The notes under the pieces were generated by a model. It made no database searches, was not told the origin of the DNA, and worked only from the letters and a program-made list of their open reading frames with translations. The translations under genes were made by a program, and so were the position numbers. Shown one piece after another: positions 35,801-43,800 of a DNA stretch of 64,000 bases. The stretch is from GCA-020344555 sp964405925 (lineage in GTDB: Bacteria; Planctomycetota; Phycisphaerae; UBA1845). How positions within the stretch are numbered: the first letter of the stretch is position 1; each line of letters begins with the position of its first letter. The DNA lies in the NCBI GenBank assembly GCA_964405925.1, contig CAYOQG010000001.1:14978-78977 (forward strand). The letters are read 5' to 3'.

Positions 35801-38800
35801 TTGCGTCCACGTACAGATTTCAGCCTCCTTCTGCTGATCCGACGAACCCGAGCGATCCGATCGACGTGGCGATGATCTGGGGTGAGGACCGTGGTATCCA
35901 TGTTCGCCCGAGCGACGTTCAACGTGATGGCATTCTGGTTGCCGCGGGCCCCTATGCTCAGCATATTCATGGCAACCACCACCGGGACGCCGGCAACCTC
36001 CTGACGACGGAAGTGCTCACTTGGCGTCGAGAACCCCCGTTTAACAGCGGTGCAGCATGGGAGCTGGATTTCCTGGGCATCGACGGGACTATGCGCATAC
36101 ACCCCTATGCCGGGACATTCGCCGGCCCGAATCTGGGATTCCGTGATTACAATCTCGATGGCCTGCTCGACCAGGGTGAGTGCCGGTACCCGGGCTCGGA
36201 AAACTATCTGTCCGATTCAGTGATCGCGACCTCGAACGACGGTGTCCAGAGCCGATACCCCTTCAACCGCAACCGGATCATTGAGGACTGCATCGAGGCC
36301 CTGGACGAGGTGATCGACTTCGACGATTGGGTGGACTCGGTGACTCTGGACCGCATGACGTGTGACCCCGGTTCGGGAAGCAGCAGTGAGCGTCGCGAAC
36401 CGATCATGTCCCACCTTCTGGACCTTAACAATCCCAGTGCTTCCACGAACTCGGTTCGCGTCGAGGGCATGCTCTCGGGCGTTGTGCTGTTGCCCTTCGG
36501 CGCTACCGCGGGCGAGGGCCCAGGCCACGATCCGAGCTTCGTTCCGATCCACAACGAGGACAACGACAACCCGAGCAGCTCGTTCCCGGCCGCGTCGCGG
36601 GAGATTAGCTGGAATCTTCTCTTCCACAACTTGGTGATGACCTTGCCTATCACCCCCGCCGGCAACCTGACATTACCGGGCGATAATCTCCGAACGGTGG
36701 GCGTCGCCCACCACTACCTGCGTACGTGGGAGCGCTTCCCCGACCTGTATGACTACGATATTTTCGAGCCGCCCCCGCAACCCCCCATTAACTGCCCGGT
36801 TGGGGATTGGGACATTATGGCCGACGCCGACTACATGGTGCATCCCGCACCGATCTTGAAGGAGACACCGTGTACCGAATGGATAGCACCCATCGACCTG
36901 ACGACGGTGCTCACGCCCGGCGTCGCCAAGACCTTGACGTTGCCGCGGGCGGAGTTTGTGCGAGACAGTTACTACTTCCTCGAAAACGAGAACCGGCTCG
37001 GCGAGCGATTCTACTTCTGGTCTGCGGGCAGCGGGTTCGACACACCGACTCCGGATAGCGGGCTACCGGGGGCCGGGATGCTGATCATGCACACCGATGT
37101 AGGGTCCAATCCAGAAGCGTTGCCGCCGCTGAACGTCACCGGTACACGCTACACGTACCAGATCGTCCAAGCCGACGGTCTCGGTGAGCTCGATCTCTGC
37201 GGCAACGAAGGTGACGACGGTGATCCTTGGCCTGGAAGCTCAGACGCAAGACAGTTCAACTTCACGACGAATCCAGCCGCTAGATGGTACGCCCAGAATA
37301 GTTGGACGGGGCTCCAAATCCTCGATATTCGCCCGGACGGGCATGGGTCGACGGCCGTCGACATCAAATGGAGGCCGACAAGCATTCCCAGCCTGAGTTT
37401 CATCAACCCTCCCGGTGGCGTATCCGTTCCGGGATCCGGCGGCGTGGAACGCTATCCGGTGAACTTCGATGCCACCGACGTGTACGGCGGGACCACCATT
37501 AACATCTATTACATCCGCGACGAGAAGGTCTGTAGCATCAGTGGCACCGTATGCACGGATGACAGCGCGTGCCCGGCCCACGAATTCTGCAAGTACGAGA
37601 CACTGATCGGCACTAACCTCGTCGGCAGCCTCGAGAAGATTACACCGGGCACCAACGATCTGTCCGTCAACTGGAACATCGCCAACATTGCGAACGGCCG
37701 GTATGTCGTTTTTGCTGAGCTGATCCCCCATGAGGGCTCCGACGGGTTCGAGCGACCGGTCACCATCCCGCGCAAGGGCCGCAACAACGTCGGTGACGGA
37801 ACGCTGACCTTTGGCACTTGCGTGGCAGACGGTAGATCGTGCAACGCCGACGCTGACTGTCCGAGCGGCGCCTGTTTGATTCCCTCCGACGCCGTCAACA
37901 TTGTGGGCCACAAGGCCCGCTCGGAAACTTGGACAGTCACGTGTGTTGATGCCAACGATCAGACGTGGACTGTCTATAGTAACTTGACCCAACGGACGCC
38001 TAACGCGCTCGCCCCGGGCGATCCGCTGCCCTATCCGCTCGCTCGGACCGGTCAGACCTATACGTCTGTGGGCGGTGAAGTGAAGTTCACCATCAACGCT
38101 GGAACGGCGCCCTTTGTTCGAGGTGATACGTTCACCTTCATCACCACGGGGAAGACGGCCGCTAGCGGAAGTGTCACCATTCAAGATGGAAAGGTCAAAC
38201 AGGATCCGACAGCCAGAATCACCGCGAGCCCGCTGTCGGGTGATCCGCCTCTGGAAGTCCGCTTTGATGGCCGAGGCTCGATCGACCCCAATGGCGAGGC
38301 GCTCAATTACCTCTGGAACTTTGGTGACGGCACTGCGACATCCACCAACTCCCGTCCGACACATACGTTCCAGAAAGCGGGACTCTTCACCGTGGTTCTG
38401 CGGGTGACCAACCCGAGTAATGCACGGTTCGGCGAAGCTGCCGTCGACATTGACGTCACCAACAACCCGCCGAACGCCGTGGTGACCGCGAGTCCCACGA
38501 GCGGTCCGTCGAGTTCCGAGTGCGAAGAGCTCGGGTTCTGCTCGTTGATGGTCCAGTTCAGTGCCACGCAGTCCAGCGATCAGGAGGACGAACCGGGCGA
38601 GTTGACCTACGCGTGGAACTTCGGGGATGGTGAATCCGCCAACGACGCCCTCACCCCAGGGACAAGATATGCAACTACCACCCATTACTATTCGAGGGGA
38701 GAGGATGGCACGCTGTGTACGACCAGCAAACCGTGCGAGTTTACGGCGATTCTGAACGTTATCGATAGTGGTGGGAAGGAGGACTCTGACACGATCAAGA

Positions 38801-40284
38801 TCATGGTGGGGAACTCCTTCCCGGTTCCGAGCGTGACAAACACGGCCCTTCAGGGGCCGGACCCGCTGACGGTGGTTTTCAATGCCAGTAATTCCTTCGA
38901 CCCCGACCCGGACGATGTGCTGAAGATTGAATGGGTTTGGGGCGACGGCACACCGAATGAAGTGCGCGGCGTTGGTGGTGTCAGCGGCGATGGGCTTGTC
39001 CCGCACCGCTATGAGCTGCCGGCTGGCGCCACGAGTTCGTCCTTCCAAACCAAAGCCATTTTTAGGGACTTCAACGCGGCCGGGAGCCCGCGGGGAGGTC
39101 AAGTCGTCTGGGGACCGGTGATGGTCGTGGTCAACGCTGCGTCCGTTGGAGCATCCGATCCAACCGCGTGCTTCCACATTTGTGCAGAGGCTCCTTGCTT
39201 CGAAACGGAACCGGGTGTGCCTGGTCTCGATGAGCAGTTCGTCGTGGACGCAGGATGTTCGCACGACAACCCACTCGGAGGCCACATCACATCGTATGCC
39301 TGGAACTTTGGTGACGGCACGACGGCAACCGGCATGCTCGCCACGCATACGTACACCGAGCCCGGTACCTATGCAATCACGTTAACGGTTGCCGATGCTG
39401 AGGATCCGCCGAATACGACGACCACACTTAGGGCCGTCAGCGTGGCCGAAGAGGGCGAGGTGCCGGGGGAGACGGACAACGAACCACCGATCGCCGCATT
39501 CATCGTGAACCCCACGAGCGGGTTCGCTAAGGTGACGTTGTTCACGTTCGACGCCAGTGGCTCCACGGATCCGGACGGTCCGACGACCGGTCTTACGTAC
39601 CGCTGGAACTTCGGTGACGGGACTACGGCCGTCGGAAAGATCGTCACCCACACGTATCAGGATGTGAATCCTGACGGTTCCGGGAACTACATGGTCCGGG
39701 TCACGGTTCGGGATGAGGACAACGCCTCGACAGAAGCCATCCAACTTGTCGGCGTCGCGGATAACGAGGGCAACCTTGCCCCGTTTGCCTATATTGCGAC
39801 GGGACCGCGCTCGGGTACGGCCCCGGTGACGCTGACGTTCGACGGTCGCAACTCCTTCGATCCGAACGATGACCCGCTCGAGTTCGCCTGGACGTTCAAG
39901 AAGGACGGTCTGCCTGTGGATACGCTGAGTGGCCCGCTGGTCACGAAGCTCTTCGAGGTTCCCGGTACATATACGGTCGAGCTCACCGTGGACGACCGCC
40001 GCGGTGGCGTGGCGACGGCCGGGCCTGAGACGATTACGATCACAGCGCCGGCGGTTCCGTCGGGCCAGGAGCAGGACAGCGACGCGGACGGCGTCTCCAA
40101 CGGTGATGATCTGTGTCCCAATACGCCCGCTGGCGAAGAGGTCGACGAGGATGGCTGCCCGGTTGAGGAGCCAGAGCCACAACCAGTTCCGCGGCTTTGC
40201 GGCCTCGGGATGCTGCCGAGCTTGCTCGGCTCCTTGCTAGGGCTGGTTGCCATGATGGCAAGTCGCCGTCGGTTCTGGCCATAG
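32818..40284 (+). CDS. Giant secreted M6-like protein with degenerate active site, PKD domains and sorting tail
   Basis: 2,488 residues. Signal peptide (FFRLGGAVSLLATMCGGAMG) is followed by an M6/immune-inhibitor-A-like start (RQFLVILATSP ... EYWEEISYGDVTISG, ~45-125). About 1,150 residues of Cys- and Asp-rich insert come next, with CxxDxDC motifs (CQNDADC, CQSDADC, CRRNTDC). The rest of the M6 module resumes near 1,290: FPDLYDYD, GDWDIMADADY, YYFLENEN, LPGAGMLIMHTD, IVQADGLGEL. Where the family has HExxH, this protein has HHYLRTWE (His1298-His1299), so the zinc site looks lost. Six PKD-like domains (~1,795-2,410; YLWNFGDGT, YAWNFGDG), a thrombospondin-3-like DSDADGVSNGDDLCPN and a tail CGLGM-hydrophobic-RRRFWP complete it. 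AAGGGGAG lies ten bases before ATG 32818; the frame from 32740 was rejected. Confidence 0.85.
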   Translation: MSRQNERPRMTRFFRLGGAVSLLATMCGGAMGLLLSSGIARAGERQFLVILATSPKQYPNPDRDPLGRPTGGLINRQAIFNQYFDTANDDIGSFAEYWEEISYGDVTISGNVADWINLQWAIQPPLLDPTEDDDINPSDEDLDNNESRNSPANFYDLNRSGQYEYGQGEQFDNYSASTRIDIDGDPNRQDNGPTVLGPGSFHHTESPFFWPVWKPGERFVDMDDDGKWDGLDEANNRMDWLPRGSPDGVPDLLGPWFDLNGDGAADNAGDCIYLADSDNDRKPDCCPNGPGYPGCASYDPDAALSPSYLPSCPPTTWTGPRGEVTDCNGNLIPDACDLSCESTACRRTGWLDDPLFIDTGDPCTGNADCDTELGYGCDPATDTCRLCGASRDDLPWTGSGGACRPTVNNIPDECEFALLAYPTPGNACVEEEIDDTHPCFLVGITVPCIRQIPARIDSLAQRCEYDDSNNSEELDIVEPFENFLRRWDPCIIAPEASPDNQESVTAHWVKVYDPSSSWCQDPEDPEGEQFFGNLAEGCPLEVSTFNYCKPDYIRDNYPARGKMCRDTGVSCEVCSVTGFPCQNDADCRPDLCASSGVFCQSDADCPGSGETCGEICLQCGANDVCRSGVEELIEEAGGRTIFGSHDPDGKIEEAGELCVCPTMSCQSMSDCTALSDYSQVNSICAGMETCRRNTDCASGQCINPDGSVDGSDNKYCVGEMFCSCVDISLPGQDVIPNACIAGQHVEFNPPDRWFDRVAINGPDRTEVYTTKMRPAGDERGDDSFIPSTVTPKPGSYISPDSHQPIDEPWYEQAWEDRYNAASCLNPDLFVANPPPNTLFFAPCECELGGFDPLQPEGPGNVRRGHCDPPPWPGENNPDLFENVRPFVPFDDVDPDVYDPIVNRRFFKANAGGLNGNGTGWIGCDADIDPIVVFETGDLNDTGFEEACDAPILPEEVDGAGEPGIFYDGWVEHDDLASSKYHRAGDQRLGEVTSPFASTYRFQPPSADPTNPSDPIDVAMIWGEDRGIHVRPSDVQRDGILVAAGPYAQHIHGNHHRDAGNLLTTEVLTWRREPPFNSGAAWELDFLGIDGTMRIHPYAGTFAGPNLGFRDYNLDGLLDQGECRYPGSENYLSDSVIATSNDGVQSRYPFNRNRIIEDCIEALDEVIDFDDWVDSVTLDRMTCDPGSGSSSERREPIMSHLLDLNNPSASTNSVRVEGMLSGVVLLPFGATAGEGPGHDPSFVPIHNEDNDNPSSSFPAASREISWNLLFHNLVMTLPITPAGNLTLPGDNLRTVGVAHHYLRTWERFPDLYDYDIFEPPPQPPINCPVGDWDIMADADYMVHPAPILKETPCTEWIAPIDLTTVLTPGVAKTLTLPRAEFVRDSYYFLENENRLGERFYFWSAGSGFDTPTPDSGLPGAGMLIMHTDVGSNPEALPPLNVTGTRYTYQIVQADGLGELDLCGNEGDDGDPWPGSSDARQFNFTTNPAARWYAQNSWTGLQILDIRPDGHGSTAVDIKWRPTSIPSLSFINPPGGVSVPGSGGVERYPVNFDATDVYGGTTINIYYIRDEKVCSISGTVCTDDSACPAHEFCKYETLIGTNLVGSLEKITPGTNDLSVNWNIANIANGRYVVFAELIPHEGSDGFERPVTIPRKGRNNVGDGTLTFGTCVADGRSCNADADCPSGACLIPSDAVNIVGHKARSETWTVTCVDANDQTWTVYSNLTQRTPNALAPGDPLPYPLARTGQTYTSVGGEVKFTINAGTAPFVRGDTFTFITTGKTAASGSVTIQDGKVKQDPTARITASPLSGDPPLEVRFDGRGSIDPNGEALNYLWNFGDGTATSTNSRPTHTFQKAGLFTVVLRVTNPSNARFGEAAVDIDVTNNPPNAVVTASPTSGPSSSECEELGFCSLMVQFSATQSSDQEDEPGELTYAWNFGDGESANDALTPGTRYATTTHYYSRGEDGTLCTTSKPCEFTAILNVIDSGGKEDSDTIKIMVGNSFPVPSVTNTALQGPDPLTVVFNASNSFDPDPDDVLKIEWVWGDGTPNEVRGVGGVSGDGLVPHRYELPAGATSSSFQTKAIFRDFNAAGSPRGGQVVWGPVMVVVNAASVGASDPTACFHICAEAPCFETEPGVPGLDEQFVVDAGCSHDNPLGGHITSYAWNFGDGTTATGMLATHTYTEPGTYAITLTVADAEDPPNTTTTLRAVSVAEEGEVPGETDNEPPIAAFIVNPTSGFAKVTLFTFDASGSTDPDGPTTGLTYRWNFGDGTTAVGKIVTHTYQDVNPDGSGNYMVRVTVRDEDNASTEAIQLVGVADNEGNLAPFAYIATGPRSGTAPVTLTFDGRNSFDPNDDPLEFAWTFKKDGLPVDTLSGPLVTKLFEVPGTYTVELTVDDRRGGVATAGPETITITAPAVPSGQEQDSDADGVSNGDDLCPNTPAGEEVDEDGCPVEEPEPQPVPRLCGLGMLPSLLGSLLGLVAMMASRRRFWP

Positions 40285-40316
40285 CGAAAGTGCCAGTGTA
40301 TTAAATGGTCGACGCA

Positions 40317-40362
40317 CCCCGGTCGATTCCTGAATGGATCGGCCGGGGTTTTCTTTGTTCTT
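40317..40362 (+). terminator. Intrinsic terminator of the M6-like/PKD gene
   Basis: CCCCGGTCGATTCC (40317-40330) pairs with GGATCGGCCGGGG (40336-40348) with one bulge. A T-rich run (TTTTCTTTGTTCTT) follows directly. It lies 32 bases after the stop. Confidence 0.8.
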
Positions 40363-40375
40363 CTGGACGTCCGTG

Positions 40376-40381
40376 TATAAT
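40376..40381 (+). promoter_or_regulatory. -10 box (TATAAT) just ahead of a small membrane-protein gene
   Basis: A perfect TATAAT ends eight bases before ATG 40390 (five before GTG 40387). A weak TTGTTC lies 15 bases upstream. The message would be leaderless or nearly so. Confidence 0.5.
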
Positions 40382-40389
40382 TCTCCGTG

Positions 40390-40725
40390 ATGCTGACAGG
40401 TACGCCTGCGAAACGTGTGGCTCAACAATCGCTCTGGGTGGTCCTGGCGCCGCTCGGGCTGGTGCTGCTCACCTCGGTTGTGGTGTTGACGCATCGGTCG
40501 GACCCGCGCCGGCCAAGGACGACGATTGACGTGGCAGCCACCGCCACGCTCACTGCGGCGCCGACGGTCTTAATGGATTTCGCCGCCTCGCCCGGGGTGA
40601 CCTCGCCCGTGGCTGCTGTGGCCAGGTTCAGCATCGGGAAGCTCCCCTTAACAGCCTGCGTCGCGACCATCTCGCGGACCCACATGGTCACGGTCGCACG
40701 AATCGGTAGCCTGCACGGTCCCTAA
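40390..40725 (+). CDS. Small hypothetical membrane protein (111 aa)
   Basis: 111 residues with one clear N-terminal membrane helix (SLWVVLAPLGLVLLTSVVVL) and an Ala/Thr-rich, low-complexity remainder without known motifs. It could also be read from GTG 40387. A perfect TATAAT box directly upstream and the preceding terminator mark it as its own transcription unit. It ends 96 bp before secA. The family is not recognised, and the Ala/Thr/Val composition leaves room for it not being a real protein. Confidence 0.4.
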   Translation: MLTGTPAKRVAQQSLWVVLAPLGLVLLTSVVVLTHRSDPRRPRTTIDVAATATLTAAPTVLMDFAASPGVTSPVAAVARFSIGKLPLTACVATISRTHMVTVARIGSLHGP

Positions 40726-40821
40726 CCTGTTCACACACTGAGCCCGTTAACGGCGTTCGTGCGTCCACATCCTTAGCAGGTGATCTAAAAGAGCTGTGAC
40801 AGACTGACTTAAAGGTTCAAA

Positions 40822-43800
40822 ATGTCTCTAACCAACACAACTTCGGCACTCATTAATGGTGTCAAAGCTCTGCCCCGCAAGATCTTTGGGACTCGCAATG
40901 AGCGTTTGCTGAAGGTCTACCGGCGGCAGGTGGCGCCGGTCGGCGAGCTGGAAGCCGAAATCCGCCGCGATTACGATATGCGGTTGGCACGTCGACTCGA
41001 GGAAGAACACCTCGATGATCTTCCCGAAGAGGAACGCGCGTCCCGGCTTCGGGCGGTCCGCCTCGAGCTCAGTGGCGACCTCCGGCAACGCGCCGACAGG
41101 TTGCGTGAGCAAGTCAGCGGGATCATGCAGCCGCTGCATGATTGGTGGCAATCCCTTGACCCTGGTAACCGGGTCGAAGAATACTACAAGGACGATTACC
41201 GCAAGAGAAATGCCAAGCTCATCGAGGATCTTGACGAGCAGGGCATCATGGCCGAGGTGTTCGCCGTGCTGCGTGAAGCCTCTCGCCGTGCCCAGGCCCA
41301 CCGCCATTTCGATTGCCAGCTTATCGGCGGTCGTGTCCTCTTTGAGGGCCGAATCGCGGAGATGAAAACGGGCGAGGGCAAGACGATCGTCTGTCACCTG
41401 GCAGCGTTCGTCAACGTATTGTGCGGGCGCAAGGTCCATATCGTCACTGTCAACGACTACCTCGTTAAGCGTGACGCGGAGTTCGCGGCCCCGATCTTCG
41501 AGCTGTTTGGCGTCACCGTTGGCTACATCCAGGCGATGGTGGACCCCGGTGGACGCGAGGGCATTCGCCACCGTGCCTACAGTTGCGACATCACTTATGG
41601 TACAAACAGCGAGTTCGGCTTCGATTACCTGCGTGACAATATGAAGACCCGCCTTGCGGAGCAGGTCCAGGGGCCGCTGGACTACGTCATCGTAGACGAG
41701 GTGGACTCGATCCTGATCGACGAGGCCCGAACACCGTTGATCATCTCTGGTCCCACCTCGGATGACGTCACACGATATCCGCGGGCCAACAAGGTGGCGG
41801 AAGAAATTGTCCGTCGACAGGCAACGTGGGATCGGAAAGTGGCCGCCACCGTCGCCAAGTTCGATGGGGACACCCACAACATCCCCAAACTCGAAGATGC
41901 CATGAATATCCTGGGATATAAGGAGAAGAAAGGGGCGGAACCGACTCGCAAGCAGCCCGCGCAGGCGTCGGATGACGAACCTCCCCAGGCGGATGACGGA
42001 CCCCGGATGACGCTCGGGCCGGACTTCTTGATCGATGATCAGGTCGAGGCGATCCAAATCTATGAAAATGACATCCTGCGACTCCCACCCTCGGAGCAGT
42101 ATCGGCGCTACTTCATCGTTCAGGCAGAGCGCAAGCAGGCCGGGATCACCCATGAGGGTGTGACGATCGCCCAGGAACTGCTCGACATCGGAAGCCTATA
42201 TAGCGGTGACAACATGGAGTGGCCCCACCTGATCGAGAATGCCCTTCGTGCACATAAGGTCTACGAACGCGACAAGGATTACGTCGTCCAGGATGGTCAG
42301 GTGATCATCGTCGACCCGTTCACGGGCCGCCTGATGCACGGGCGGCAGTGGTCAGACGGTCTCCACCAAGCCGTCGAGGCGAAGGAGGGCGTCCGGGTCA
42401 AGGAGGAAACCCAAACACTCGCCACCATCACCATCCAGAACTTCGTCAAGCTCTACCCCCTCCGGGCGGGGATGACCGGTACTGCCATGACCGAGGCGAC
42501 CGAGTTCGACAAGATTTATAGACTCGATGTGGTGGAGATTCCCACGAACCGCCCCGTCAACCGCGTCGACCACAACGACAAGATGTACCGCGACACAGAG
42601 CAGAAATACACCGCGATTGTCGATGAAATTCACGAGGTGCATCGGCGTGGTCGACCGGCTGACCCATTTCTCCTTGCTGACGTATTAACGGCACTAAGAA
42701 CCGTTCTTCAGAGACAGGGTGAGGACATCAGTCGAATCGATGAAACAATCCGGCAGTTCAACAACGCAGAGCTCAACGACCGCAAGGTCGTCCGGTTAAT
42801 GCTCGAGACCTACGACGAAGTCATGGGCGATCTGGCTCATGGACGTCCGGTGTTGGTGGGCACCACCAGCGTCGAGAACTCGGAGAAGCTCTCCAGGTTA
42901 TTGTCCCAACGGTATGGGATCGAACACGAGGTCCTAAACGCCAAGAACCACTCCCGCGAGGCTGAGATCGTCGCCAAGGCGGGCCATTGCTCCATTCCAA
43001 CCAAGGGGGCGGACAAGACCTCCCGCGGCAACGTGACCATTGCCACGAACATGGCAGGTCGTGGAACTGACATCAAGCTGGGCACCGGTGTCGTCTACCC
43101 GAAGTGTCGCGTCCCCGATCCCTTGCCGGAAGGGGTAAAACCGAGCGAGCTGTATCCAACAGGGATCACCAAGTGCTGCATCAAGTGCGAGGACTATGAC
43201 CCGGACACGAACTGCGGGCACTGCTTTAAGCCAAAGATCGATCCTCGCTTTCCCGAGCTTGGCCGCAAGGTTTGCACCATCAATGTCCCCTGCGGATTGC
43301 ATATCATCGGGACCGAACGGCACGAAGCCCGACGCATCGACAACCAGCTCCGTGGTCGATCGGGCCGGCAAGGTGACCCGGGCTCCTCTCGCTTTTCGCT
43401 ATCGCTACAGGATGACCTCCTCAAGCTCTTCATGCCGGATTGGATGCTCAAGATGATGGAGAAGCTCGGGTTCACCGACGGCTCCAGTTTGGAGGACAAA
43501 CGGCTCACTAAGGGAATCGAGCGAGCACAACGCAAGGTCGAGGAGCGTAACTTCTCCACCCGCAAACATCTCCTCGAGTGGGACGAGCCGATGGACTACC
43601 AGCGGAAGGAATTCTACACCGCTAGGCAGCGAATCCTCGAGGAACGCGATCTGCCCGGTTTGATCTTCGAGACCATCGACAACTCCATCAACACGACACT
43701 CGATCAGTTCCTCAGCGGACAATACGACCGAACGTGCATCTGCGAATGGTGTCGCATCAACCTCGACCTGACCATCTCCGAAGACGACATCGACATCGAC

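Noticed and set aside
37240..39348. 702-codon minus-strand frame
   Set aside because: Antisense to the PKD part of the giant protein, where WNFGDG repeats prove the plus-strand reading.
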